From positions 1,235,310,955 to 1,235,374,954 of the forward strand of contig CM062819.1 of assembly GCA_031772625.1 (NCBI GenBank): DNA of 64,000 nt, written 5' to 3'. Numbering within the stretch: position 1 is the stretch's first letter; each line of letters begins with the position of its first letter. The DNA is from Pinus tabuliformis (Eukaryota; Streptophyta; Pinopsida; Pinales; Pinaceae). Below are positions 21,053-31,879 of this stretch, in pieces. The translations under genes and the position numbers were made by a program. Below the pieces are notes generated by a model, which was given only the letters and a program-made list of their open reading frames with translations, ran no database searches and was not told the DNA's origin.

Positions 21053-23269
21053 TGTTAGCGCTTGAAATTTCACCTCAGGCTGAGAAAGGTAAACCTCAAG
21101 GCTACATCAAACCATTTAGCCTCGTAGCTAGCCCTACGGGGCAGGAGAAGGCTCTCTCCGGTCAATCTCGGCAGATCTTCAATGGGATGAGATGACCAAC
21201 AAGGTAACACTGATATTAGGCTAGTAAACTGATTAAAAAGGTTTGTTTTGGGGTTTTTTGGGTTTTTGGTGGCAAATTGAGGAAAGGGCAATTTTGGGTG
21301 CGGGGATTGGACACAGTTTCTGCAGGGGGTTCCTTGGGGCGAGGTAGGAGACAGCGTTGATGCCTTTAACTGAGGTGGATGGTCAGGAATGACAGGTGAG
21401 GAGCTAAGGAGAGCAAATGATCACTTTGAATTCTCTTTAGATAGAAGAAAACATTGAAATTAAACAAACTTAAAAGCAGAGCATGGCAAGCATGAATTCT
21501 TACTTTAACACTTCATTTGTTTAATCTGCAGAAGTAAAAGAAAGGAAATGAATCACATAACAAGCTTACAAGAACATTGAGAAACACACCATCAACACAT
21601 GAGTCCACAAGAATCCCAAAGAGGACTGCAAAACCCTGGTCTTCCTTAGCCAAAAATTGCAGAGATACAGTGAATAATACAATGATAGCTTCTCCCTCAA
21701 GAGTCCAACCATGAAAATGAGCAAGAAAGTACATAATATAGATGATCTAACCTCTTTCCCTGCCTCCATGGGTCGAGCTCACTATCCTAGGATCTGTTTC
21801 AACCACTTCTAAACTAAGCACTACAAACTAGGCAGTCAAAACAACTTGCCTCTATAAACTTGGAAACCAATTCATACATTTAATTTTTACCCTTTTCATA
21901 AATGAATATTCTAGAAGAGTTACAAAAGGGTAAAAGTGTCTAAAAAGTGTCACAATTACATCAAAGAGGACCATCATTAACCTCAAAAAGTCAAAAAAAG
22001 TCAAATCTGCGTTTTCTGGGCTGTACAATGCATTTCTGGACAAAACTGCCTGACGGGTCGCGCCCCCCTGCCTGACGGGTCGCGCCCCTTTGGAGCCCTG
22101 TTTGAGGCACTTTCAGGTGGCCAAATTGAGCAAACGTGGGCTTTTTGGAAAGGTATGTGAGTCTACTTTCCAACCCAACTGGAATTTTTAGATTTGCAGG
22201 TCATTTGACCTGTCACAAATCAAATCTCCCAAGACTGGTCAAAAAGTGCCAAATGAGGCTGCCTCAAAGAAGAGTGCTGTTGCAGTCAACTTTTGAATGC
22301 CTTCCTCAACCCCAAATTGAGCTCATGATAGCTCATTTGAAAGATATTTATGTCTAGTTATCATTTTACCCATCAAGAAAATTATTTGGCCAACCAAGCT
22401 AGGAGAAAACTTGAGTTTCCCAAGGTCACTTCAGAGGTGTCTTTGATTCTCCTGAGGCAATGATATTCTTGACATTTCTCTCAAACCATGACACCTGTGT
22501 AAAAAGTGAAGGATTTTTTTCTTCCTTTGCATGTTGTGGACAAAAACCTCTCTCAGTTTCCCAAAATTCATCTTTGATTGCTCTGAAACATCATTTGAGT
22601 GAAACTTGTCCCGATGTGTGAAACAAGGAATTTTGTCGAAATGAAGCGAAATAAAGGGGATAGGGGGCTTCTAAATTCTTGGGGAAATTTTTGGGAGTGG
22701 GGAGGGATGTTAGGAAGTAGGGGAAAGTGGAATCTCAGAGATTGAATAAGGGGAAGGGGTACAAAAGGGCAAAACACAGGCCAAACCTAGAAAATTGCCA
22801 GGTTGTAGCTAGAAACTAGGGTTTGTGCAAAAATGAGGAATTTGGCGGATCTAAGGGATGGGAGGTATTTGATAAGGTACTTTAAGGATATGGGAAGGTG
22901 TATGAACATCAGGAAACAAGTTTTGCCGATGATTTGACCGTCCAAGAGAAATTGGCTTCAAAACCCTAGGAGAGGAAAATGACCTTGCCTAGGTGCAACT
23001 GAAGCATGAATAAGGTGTAAAATGACTCATTCGACACTGACATGATAATGAAAACCCTATGAGTGATGATAGACTCAGTTGAATGATGACATGGACCGCC
23101 ATTTGGACAACTTTAGAAGGAGTAAAAGAAAACCCTAGACCTAATGCCTAGTGACCAAATTTTGCTTGAAAACTCTTTGAAATGACAAAATTTGACCTTG
23201 ACACTCTGAGACCACTTTGTAAGAGCATATTTGATCATTGGAGGAAGGCTGGAAAGACTGACACTAACA
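21053..23269 (-). repeat. Left LTR of nested element, 2217 bp
   Basis: It differs from the right copy at only two of the first 69 bases. It is longer mainly because of a ~23 bp tandem duplication (CTGACGGGTCGCGCCCC) near 22050-22090. Confidence 0.9.
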
Positions 23270-23320
23270 TTGGCTCCAATGGGGATGGTAGCTCCTTGGA
23301 GGTGCCAAGAACCTCAGACC
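23270..23320 (-). other. 3' subterminal block conserved between two gag-only elements
   Basis: Just inside the left LTR the plus strand has GGGGATGGTAGCTCCTTGG. The element at 50439-54633 has the same sequence with one difference at the same place (52070-52100). It is at the 3' end of the minus-strand element, where a polypurine tract would be expected, but it is not purine-rich. Confidence 0.7.
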
Positions 23321-23634
23321 TCTGGGAGAGCAGACCAGTGCTTTCAACCATTGGGCGATGGAGTCATTATTTCGGCAAACGACACAAGGCTTTGACTCAT
23401 TTATTGAATGATAAATTGACTGAAAACTGACTGAAACTTAACTAAAGCTTGACTCAAACCGACTCGATGGCAAACTGAAATAACTTGAAAAACTCACTCA
23501 ACAGACCAAACACAAATGACTCATGACTGACTTAACTAAAACAAGAACTTACAAAGCTTATTGAATGGCAGCAGTGCATCAAGATTTCACATCATGATGA
23601 CAACCACCTGTGTTTCTTACAAGACAATATACCA

Positions 23635-24342
23635 TCAAACTATATCAAAATGCCAATGCAACCAATCAAGAAGATGGCTTCTTGACTGATTCTTCCTATT
23701 AAAACTTCTGGTCAACAGTACAAGCCTATCACTGGGCATCCAAAAATATAGTCGACCATATTTTCCTTCATCACTGAACACAACAATAATCACTTTCACT
23801 GCTGACTGTAACAAATCTGCCATTGGATCCTGGAAAACATGAAGACTTGATATTTCCACCTCCTGCTGAAAGAACAAGGTGCCCTTTGTTTCTAATTCTG
23901 ATTTGCCTTCCTCATGTGCTTCGGTGAAAGTATGCTCATGGGCTTCAAAAAACTCTGAACAAATGGATGGGCAGATCTCTTCTTGGAAAAGCATTTCAGC
24001 ACATGAAACATATGAAGAATCTGAAAGGTAACCCTGTATGCTCTGATCTTCTGTAGTCTGACAATATGGTAAGTCATCCTCATATGATATGACAGCCGGA
24101 TTATCATCTTTGTGAAGGAAAACATTATCTGTTTGCTGATCTACAAGACAATCATCTTCTTCAATAGAGGAAGAAGTTTCCCCAACACTTTCCTGACTAT
24201 GTGTGCATTGCAAATCTGCTGTAGCTTGGGCTGTAATAAGACCTTTCAAAAGCTGATCTATCTCCTCTTCAGACAAAGGAGACAATGCCTTTTGTTTTCT
24301 TCTGCTTAAACAATAATTATCTTCATATGACAAGGCATTCAA
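23635..24342 (-). CDS. Acidic C-terminal ORF of nested gag-only element, unknown function
   Basis: A 235-codon ORF lies 11 bases after the Gag stop in a different frame. It is probably the C-terminal half of the same protein separated by one frameshift. It starts MNALSYEDNYCLSRRKQ, is rich in Glu, Asp, Ser and Gln, and has an N-terminal helix EEEIDQLLKGLITAQATADL. It ends in RSHLLDWLHWHFDIV. The last motif recurs as PQLLDWLIWHYNIT at the end of the corresponding ORF of the element at 50439-54633, so it is family-conserved. No zinc knuckle or enzyme motif is visible. Confidence 0.6.
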   Translation of the reverse strand: MNALSYEDNYCLSRRKQKALSPLSEEEIDQLLKGLITAQATADLQCTHSQESVGETSSSIEEDDCLVDQQTDNVFLHKDDNPAVISYEDDLPYCQTTEDQSIQGYLSDSSYVSCAEMLFQEEICPSICSEFFEAHEHTFTEAHEEGKSELETKGTLFFQQEVEISSLHVFQDPMADLLQSAVKVIIVVFSDEGKYGRLYFWMPSDRLVLLTRSFNRKNQSRSHLLDWLHWHFDIV

Positions 24343-24353
24343 ACTATCATTTA

Positions 24354-25154
24354 TTACTGAGTTATTGAAAGGAGATTCATCACTTGCACAAAGATCTCAC
24401 CTTGCTGTTCATGAACATTTGAATCCAAAACTCTGTCTATGATCTCAACAGTAGAGCTCTCTTTGATGGGCTTCAACACAAGGTATGCTTGGTCATCACA
24501 ATCTGCATGTAGTTCTGAAGTAGCTGTCCTAACATTATCACATTCTGTAATCTGGTCTTCTTCTATGGGCAGATCTGAAATAGAACCCTCTCTTTCATCA
24601 TTTTCGACCATATGGCCATCTTCAAGCTGCTGATTTTGATTCTGCTGCAAAATTCTCTGATCATCTTGATGGGTATCCACTAGGTTCTCTTCATGTTGCT
24701 GAAATGGATTCTCATACAGAGCCTCCATGATCTCAACATCCATGAAATTATCATCTTCATAATATTTCTCAAGGCTTTCAATAAAACTATAAGCATGCTT
24801 GCAACAGTCATGAACCAAATTTAATGATGGATAAGATGCTTGATATCTTTCAATGAACATAGCATGAAAATCCTTTAAACAGTAAATACAAGCAGGTGGC
24901 AAACTTTCATACCATGATTGGGCTTTACCTTCTAGAGTGGCCAAGAATATCTTCATCAAACAATCTTCAGGAAATTCCACCTTCAATTTGCGAATATGCA
25001 TATGAAATCTAACTAGATGTAAAGCGGCATCCTTCTTACCATCATCATTAAATATAGGCAGATTCCTTTACCAATCTACCTTGGGAATCTTATTCGGAAA
25101 ACCTGGAATGTGATCTCGGCTCAAGGGAGCGTATCTTCTTGCAATCCGATCCAT
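24354..25154 (-). pseudogene. gag: Gag protein of nested element, N-terminal and core
   Basis: From an ATG at 25154 the minus strand reads MDRIARRYAPLSRDHIPGFP, with one stop after KVDW near 25058. A 215-codon open stretch (25001-24354) then carries FPEDCLMKIFLATLEGKAQSWYESLP and FHAMFIERYQASYPS, the typical Retrotrans_gag core (L.G.A..WY, then F...F). A Gln/Glu/Asp-rich tail follows. Apart from the single stop it is quite intact, in keeping with the near-identical LTRs. It forms or joins the particle that packages element RNA. The next ORF begins 11 bases after its stop in another frame. Confidence 0.82.
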
Positions 25155-25491
25155 CTTGAAAATCTCAAAGCTACTGATCTTCCTGCAGTGAAGTCACCAT
25201 GAAGCATTGGTCTCTGGAGTTTTCAGTGAAGGAGTCGCCAGTGAATGATTTCAGCCTTGTCAGTGTCTGATCGTTGTCCACTATCAACAATCAGATCTGA
25301 ACTTGATACATGTACTGGGGTAATTAACAAGTTAGATGTCACGTTTACAAGCTAGACCGGAGATTGACTGAAGCAGCGTTTATCTACTTCCGCTTATGCA
25401 AAGCAAAAGCGTTTCGAAGGCTACCTGGCATAACTTCAGGCTCCGTCTATAGCTTATAAAACAAACACATCAACCCACAAACAAGTTTGTT

Positions 25492-25510
25492 CTCCCTAGT
25501 ATGGTCGCCA
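25492..25510 (-). other. Primer binding site of nested element, tRNA-Asp-like, degenerate
   Basis: Minus strand TGGCGACCATACTAGGGA, 3 bases from the LTR, shares TGGCG.C...GGGA with the tRNA-Asp primer site. The related element at 50439-54633 has a much better match at the same spacing. Confidence 0.6.
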
Positions 25511-25513
25511 GTA

Positions 25514-27707
25514 TGTTAGCGCTTGAAATTTCACCTCAAGCTGAGAAAGGTAAACCTCAAGGCCACATCAAACCATTTAGCCTCGTAGCTAGCCCTACGG
25601 GGCAGGAGAAGGCTCTCTCCGGTCAATCTCGGCAGATCTTCAATGGGATGAGATGACCAACAAGGTAAAAATGATATTAGGCTAGTAAACTGATTAAAAA
25701 GGTTGATTTGGGGTTTTTTGGGTTTTTGGTGGCAAATTGAGGAAAGGGCAATTTTGGGTGCGGGGATTGGACACAGTTTCTGTAGGGGGTTCCTTGGGGC
25801 GAGGTAGGAGACAGCTTTGATGCCTTTAACTGAGGTGGATGGTCAGGAATGACAGGTGAGGAGCTAAGGAGAGCAAACGATCACTTTGAATTCTCTTTAG
25901 ACAGAAGAAAACATTGAAATTAAACAAACTTAAAAGCAGAGCATGGCAAGCATGAATTCTTACTTTAACACTTCATTTGTTTAATCTGCAGAAGTAAAAG
26001 AAAGGAAATGAATCACATAACAAGCTTACAAGAACATTGAGAAACACACCATCAACACATGAGTCCACAAGAATCCCAAAGAGGACTGCAAAACCCTGGT
26101 CTTCCTTAGCCAAAAATTGCAGAGATACAGTGAATAATACAATGATAGCTTCTCCCTCAAGAGTCCAACCATGAAAATGAGCAAGAAAGTACATAATATA
26201 GATGATCTAACCTCTTTCCCTGCCTCCATGGGTCGAGCTCACTATCCTAGGAGCTGTTTCAACCACTTCTAAACTAAGCACTACAAACTAGGCAGTCAAA
26301 ACAACTTGCCTCTATAAACTTGGAAACCAATTCATACATTTAATTTTTACCCTTTTCATAAATGAATATTCTATAAGAGTTACAAAAGGGTAAAAGTGTC
26401 TAAAAAGTGTCACAATTACATCAAAGAGTACCATCATTAACCTAAAAAAGTCAAAAAGAGTCAAATCTGCGTTTTCTGGGCTGTACAATGCATTTCTGGA
26501 CAAAACTGCCTGACGGGTCGCGCCCCTTTGGAGCCCTGTTTGAGGCACTTTCAGGTGGCCAAATTGAGAAAAAGTGGTCTTTTTGGAAATTTCTGTGAGT
26601 CTACTTTCCAACCCAACTGGAATTTTTGGATTTGGAGGTCATTTGACCTGTCAAAAATCAAATCTCCCAAGACTGGTCAAAAAGTGCCAAATGAGGCTGC
26701 CTCAAAGAAGAGTGCTGTTGCAGTCAACTTTTGAATGCCTTCCTCAACCCCAAATTGAGCTCATGATAGCTCATTGGAAATATCTTTATGTCTAGTTATC
26801 ATTTTATCCATCAAGAAAATCATTTGGCCAACCAAGCTAGGAGAAAACTTGATTTTCCCAAGGTCACTTCAGAGGTGTCTTTGATTCTCCTGAGGCAACG
26901 ATATTCTTGACATTTCTCTCAAACCATGACACCTGTGTAAAAAGTGAAGGAGGTTTTTCTTCCTTGGCATGTTTTGGACAAAAATCTCTCTCAGTTTCCC
27001 AAAATTCATCTTTGATTGCTCTGAAACATCATTTGAGTGAAACTTGTCCCGATGTGTGAAACAAGGAATTTTGTCGAAATGAAGCGAAATGAAGGGGATA
27101 GGGGGCTTCTAAATTCTTGGGGAAATTTTTGGGAGTGGGGAGGGATGTTAGGAAGCAGGGGAAAGTGGAATCTCAGAGATTGAATAAGGGGAAGGGGTAC
27201 AAAAGGGCAAAACACAGGCCAAACCTAGAAAATTGCCAGGTTGTAGCTAGAAACTAGGGTTTGTGCAAAAATGAGGAATTTGGCGGATCTAAGGGATGGG
27301 AAGTGTTTGATAAGGTACTTTAACGATAGAGGAAGGTGTATGAACATCAGGAAACAAGTTTTGCCGATGATTTGACCGTCCAAGAGAAATTGGCTTCAAA
27401 GCCCTAGGAGAGGAAAATGACCTTGCCTAGGTGCAACTGAAGCATGAATAAGGTGTAAAATGACTCATTCGACACTGACATGATAATGAAAACCCTATGA
27501 GTGATGATAGAATCAGTTGAATGATGACATGGACCACCATTTGGACAACTTTAGAAGGAGTAAAAGAAAACCCTAGACCTAATGCCTAGTGACCAAATTT
27601 TGCTTGAAAACTCTTTGAAATGACAAAATTTGACCTTGACACTCTGAGACCACTTTGTAAGAGCATATTTGATCACTGGAGGAAGGCTGGAAAGACTGAC
27701 ACTAACA
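25514..27707 (-). repeat. Right LTR of nested element, 2194 bp
   Basis: Partner of 21053-23269 with the same TGTTAG...CTAACA ends. It carries a single copy of the CTGACGGGTCGCGCCCC motif. Confidence 0.9.
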
Positions 27708-28560
27708 ATACCTTAGATGGTAAAGCGACTACTTGGTATCATAGTATTCCTACAAATTCAATTTGAAATTGGAGGGGGTTTAAAAAGTTGTTCCTGGAAA
27801 ATTTTGTTGATTACAAAACCCCAACCATGTTATTAAAAGAGTTAGGGAACTTGAAGATGTGGGAAAAAGAAAAGGTCAAATATTTTACTCAGAGGTTCAA
27901 TTAGGCATTGGACCAATTTCCTCTAGATACAGCAAATCATGCCTCCATCGCGATTGATTACTATACTTCTACCTTTCCAACAAGCATATCACAGTTTGTA
28001 AAGAGAGCGATGAAAGAGAATTTGGCTCAAAATTTTGAAGAATCCATTGTTGTTGAGAAGGAATTGCGTGAAATCGGAGTCATTGTTGACAATGAATTAT
28101 CATAAGACTCCAAGGAGACAGGAAAAAAGTCTCAGGCCTCTTCAAACAAGGCCAAGGATAAAGAAGCTACTGATCTGGAAATATTGACCCACACTGTCAA
28201 GAATCTGTTTAATGAATTGGCATAAATAAAACTAAGGACAAGCGATACCATTGTCAACAACAAACCCACGATGTTCAACTTATTCAAGAAGTTTAATAAC
28301 AACAACAACAACAACAATAATCAACCGGCTAAGCCTACACAAATCTCGAATGTCGTGTTGAATGTCGAGAGCATGGGCATGGAACAATTTTACTCTTTTC
28401 ATCAAGAATACCATTCAGAAAAGACATGCCCATAGTGGAATCACATTATAAATGCTCTGACTATGCACATTACTGAGTACTTTCAGATGAGCAGGTTGAG
28501 CAAATAGAAGAAAAGGAAGAACCTGTTGCGCCTGAGGAAACTACAAGTGTCAGACATGGA
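27708..28560 (+). pseudogene. gag: gag, second part (core and degenerate zinc knuckle)
   Basis: This resumes the Gag interrupted at 21052: LDGKATTWYHSIPTNSI, NWRGFKKLFLENFVDYKTPT, then VKYFTQRFN and LDQFPLDTANHASIAIDYY. An Asn-rich stretch (FNNNNNNNNN, 28292-28320) is followed by FYSFHQEYHSEKTCP, a degenerate knuckle of C/H residues. Stops occur after TNSI, RFN, NELS and TCP. Confidence 0.8.
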
Positions 28561-28680
28561 GTAAATACTTTCAGTTGTGTGTTTAATGTTGAGAAGAAAA
28601 AAATTGAAGAATTACCACTAAATGAGTCCTCAACTCAGAATAAAAACAACTGATATAAGTTGAGAAGTTAAGGGCTTGTT

Positions 28681-29544
28681 CCTGAACAAGAGCCAACGAG
28701 GAAAATTTTGAAAGAAAATTTGTTGAGAAAACTTACTCCACCCATCAACCAATCTCAGAACAAGTTTGGAGATGCTTCCCCACCAAAGAACACTTCCAAC
28801 AACAAAAGCAAGACTACCACTTTTGAATTATCATACAAAGCCACTCCTGCAGATACTATTGCAATGCCTGATGCGCTATACTATAACATAGTGGAGGATA
28901 TGAACAAAGCTCACACAAATATTTCAATATTTGAGCTTACAAAGATAGCAAGACAATGGGAACTGCTCATTCAAGAACTTTCCCAGTCCTCATTAGGTAA
29001 TAATTCTTCTTCTTCCCAGAAGGTGTCTGGTAATACTTCTGGTCCTGTGGAGTCAGTTTTTAACAATCTAACATTAGAAGCTAATACTCTTTTCCCTCTG
29101 TTTCTTTTTAATTTTGAAATTTTCAATTAAAATGTTTATAATTGTTTACTTGATTCTGGTGCATCCGTAAATGTAATGCCACTATCTGTTGCGAAGAAAA
29201 TAAATTCAAAATGGGAAAAAACAAAGGCATAAATTATTCAGTTGGATAGATCTTTGGTCTAGACTATTGGTGAACTTAGAAATGTTCTTATCACATTTTC
29301 TAAAGACGATCGAGTTCATCAATGTATAAATATTGTAATTGTGGACATACCGAAAGCATATGGTTTACTCCTTAGTCGAGACTGCTCAAGCGAATTACAA
29401 GGGTGTTTTGTGACCGATTGGTCACATCTGTGCCTTTCGTACAAGGGCAAGAACAATGAGATCCATATAGAATCAAAACCTTACATGAAATACATTGTTA
29501 CACCCTTCGAAGGGAAAAATGAGTCGGTTGCTTTGCAGATCTAA
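28681..29544 (+). pseudogene. Linker and retropepsin-like protease
   Basis: An open stretch (28708-29130) gives a Gln/Ser-rich linker with YNIVEDMNKAHTNISIFEL and NTLFPLFLFNFEIFN. After one stop comes the protease with catalytic motif NCLLDSGASVNVMPLSVA at ~29146-29190, which retains Asp-Ser-Gly. The end motif is represented by AYGLLLSRDC (LLGRDW-type). One stop and one sense-altered position interrupt the middle. It would process Gag-Pol. Confidence 0.82.
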
Positions 29545-29593
29545 TTTTTGGTATTGATTTTTTAAAACTGACCTTGGATGTTATCTTGCACAA

Positions 29594-30010
29594 ATGTCAC
29601 ATATTCCACGAGATACACAGCTAGAGCTCCTTCCTTTCTCTCCAGCTGATGCAGATTATTTGTGTAATATAGATGTACATAATATTACTAGTAATATTAG
29701 CAGTAATTGTACAGGAAATAACTTAGTAACATATAAATTTTGGACTCTTTATTTTGATGGTTCTAAGGCACAAGATGGTTCTAGAGATGATTGTGTCCTT
29801 ACAGATCCGCATAACAAGAAACATGTACTTTCATGCCGTTTGGAGTTCGAGTGCAATAATAATACTGCAAAATACGAAGCACTCGTACTTGGATGGAAGA
29901 AAGCTATAGACCTGGAGGCAAAGTTTCTGAAGGTAATTGGTGACTCGTAGGTAGTCACTTGTCAGGTACAAGATACTATACACTGTGTTTCACCTCATCC
30001 CAAAAACTAC
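29594..30010 (+). pseudogene. RNase H domain between protease and RT, catalytic D-E-D retained
   Basis: The frame from 29594 gives a 118-codon stretch ending at GDS followed by a stop. Within it: WTLYFDGSKAQDGS (D55), FECNNNTAKYEALVLGWKKA (E95) and FLKVIGDS (D117). Spacings of 40 and 22 residues match the RNase H1 fold (D-E-D). The remainder continues as VVTCQVQDTIH. It sits upstream of RT, whereas the usual gypsy RNase H follows RT. The sequence type (FDGS, AKYEAL, GDS) is that of the RNase H1/archaeal-like group acquired by some plant gypsy elements. It may supply the true nuclease function, because the post-RT domain has lost residues. Confidence 0.82.
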
Positions 30011-30479
30011 TAGCAGGAGGTATGGTGTTTCATAAATCATTTTAAAGCTTTCAATACTCTTTTTGTTCCAAGAGTTAGAAACTTAACAACATATACATTA
30101 GCAAATGTTGTTGCTAGGATGTCGCCATTGAAAAATGGTTTTTCTATTGAAATTTTATATAAACCATATTTGCCTAACAATATGACTAATTTACATGTTT
30201 TCAATGATAACCAACAAATAATACACTTTATGGAAAATGTTGATGTATTCAAAGCTACCGCCATAGAGGAGGATGAGCACGAGTAGGCTTTGCAAGAAGC
30301 ATATCAAGCATCGAAAGGAAACACTATGCCAAAAGGCATAGTGTCCCTAGAGAAATTATATGACTTGCATAACCATTTTAGGGGGCCAACAAACACAAAG
30401 ACTCAAAGTTTGAAGTTCGCATATGAAAAAGTCAATTTGGGAACCCCATAAGATATGAAGTATGTCAATCTTGGTACTT

Positions 30480-31240
30480 GTTGTTCCATGTAGGAGAAAC
30501 AAACATTTATTCGTCTATTCAAGCAGTATCAGGATGTGTTCACTTGGACATATGATGATTTAAAGACTTATGATACCCATATCATCCAACACATGATTCC
30601 TATAAAAGAAGGGGTGAAATCATTCCAGTAAAAGCTACAAAAAGTTCATCCGACACTGGAGCCCCTTATTCAAAAGGAATTGAGAAAGTTGTTGGATGCT
30701 TGGATCATCTTCAAATTTAGACATTCCACGTGGTGTCCAACTTGGTCCCAGTAAGAAATAAGTCTAGTGAAACACGCCAATGTGTTGATTTCTGAAATCT
30801 TAACTGGGCTTCTGATAAAGACAACTATCTAGTGCCATCCATGGAGCAAATACTCCAGATAGTATCTGGGTCTGAAATGTTTTCATTACTAGACAAATTT
30901 TCATGCTATAATCAAGTGTTTGTAGCGGAACCAGACAAGTTGAAGACTATGTTCTGAACTAAATTGGGAATGTTCATGTTCAAAATAATGTCATTTGGAC
31001 TAATCAATGCTGGTGCAACTTTTCAAAGAGCGATGGACATCAAATTTCGTGGCCTTATAGGTCAGAGTGTCATTATCTACTTAGATGATGTCACTGTATT
31101 TTATAAGAAAAGGTCGGATCATGTACATAACCTATAGAAGATATTCAAGTGATGTTAGAAGTATGGGATCTCTCTGAATCCCAAGAAGAGCATCTTGGGT
31201 GTGTCCAAAGGGATCCTGCTATGGCATATCATAGCAAATA
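30480..31240 (+). pseudogene. pol: Reverse transcriptase domain
   Basis: Motifs in order: YQDVFTWTYDDL, HMIPIKEGVK, LEPLIQKELRKLLDAWII, then a badly frameshifted middle, then MDIKFRGLIGQSVIIYLDDVTVFYKK with YLDD at 31078-31089. SLNPKKSILGVSKGILL marks the connection start. Many stops and frameshifts make it non-functional. Confidence 0.85.
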
Positions 31241-31249
31241 ATAGTATGA

Positions 31250-31870
31250 AGATTGACCCCGGGGGTCAAGGATATCATACAGATCTCGTTTCTGGTGAAC
31301 AAGAAAGCCATGCAGTCTTTCTTGGGAAAAATAAATTTCCTCAGAAAATTCATCTCTCATTATGCTCAAATAGTCAAACCTATACAGGAGATGGTCAAGA
31401 AATATGCAGTATACAAATGGGAAAAATTGGAGAAATATGCTTTCACTCATATCAGATAGGCTATCGCTGATACACCCGCACTATTAAGTCCAAACTATGA
31501 TAAGGATTTCCTTCTCTATACATTTGATTCAGATTTATCAATTTCCACTGTATTAACTTAGAAGGATAATGAAGGAAATGAGTGACCTATCTCTTTTATT
31601 AGTGCTAGTCTACAGGGACCAAAATTAAACTACCTTGTCGTTGATAAAAAAACATATGCAATATACAATGCAGTGAAGTATTTTAGGCCCTACTTATTGA
31701 AAGCTCATACCACTATATTCGTACCTCACCCAGCAGTAAGAACACTCCTTCTGAAATAAGAACTGGGTGACAAAAGGGCTAATTAGATGGCCTTTCTTCA
31801 AGAATATGATCTGGAATTCAAACCAGTTCATACTATAAAGGGTCATGGCCTATGTAGACTAGCAACCAAA
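31250..31870 (+). pseudogene. pol: Post-RT RNase H-like domain, catalytic residues lost
   Basis: The connection (SFLGKINFLRKFISHYAQIVKP) leads into the gypsy RNase H: DFLLYTFDSDLSISTVLT, PISFISASLQGPKLNYLVVDKKTYAIYNAVKYF, then HTTIFVPHPAVRTLLL. The first acidic residue (FDSD) may be present. The catalytic Glu of the usual EKEALA motif is replaced (DKKTYA), and the Asp of TDH is replaced (VPHP). The fold thus looks like a catalytically dead tether domain, paired with the intact RNase H upstream of RT. Confidence 0.75.
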
Positions 31871-31879
31871 CCAAAGGAT

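Larger units (their letters stand above)
21053..27707 (-). mobile_element. Nested gag-only LTR element (TR-GAG-like), minus strand
   Basis: Direct repeats 21053-23269 and 25514-27707 begin TGTTAG and end CTAACA. Target copies GTACC (21048-21052) and ATACC (27708-27712) match at 4 of 5 bases. The 2.24 kb internal region codes on the minus strand for a Gag-type protein only; no protease, RT or integrase is present. A primer-site-like TGGCGACCATACTAGGGA lies 3 bases inside the right LTR on the minus strand, fixing the orientation. Such gag-only elements have been described in plants as TR-GAG and depend on another element for replication enzymes. Confidence 0.88.

Noticed and set aside
23270-23300. 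TGGCTCCAATGGGGATGG after the left LTR as a plus-strand primer binding site
   Set aside because: Gag of the element is on the minus strand, and the related element has a far better tRNA-Asp site on the minus strand at its right LTR. The plus-strand block is therefore at the 3' end.
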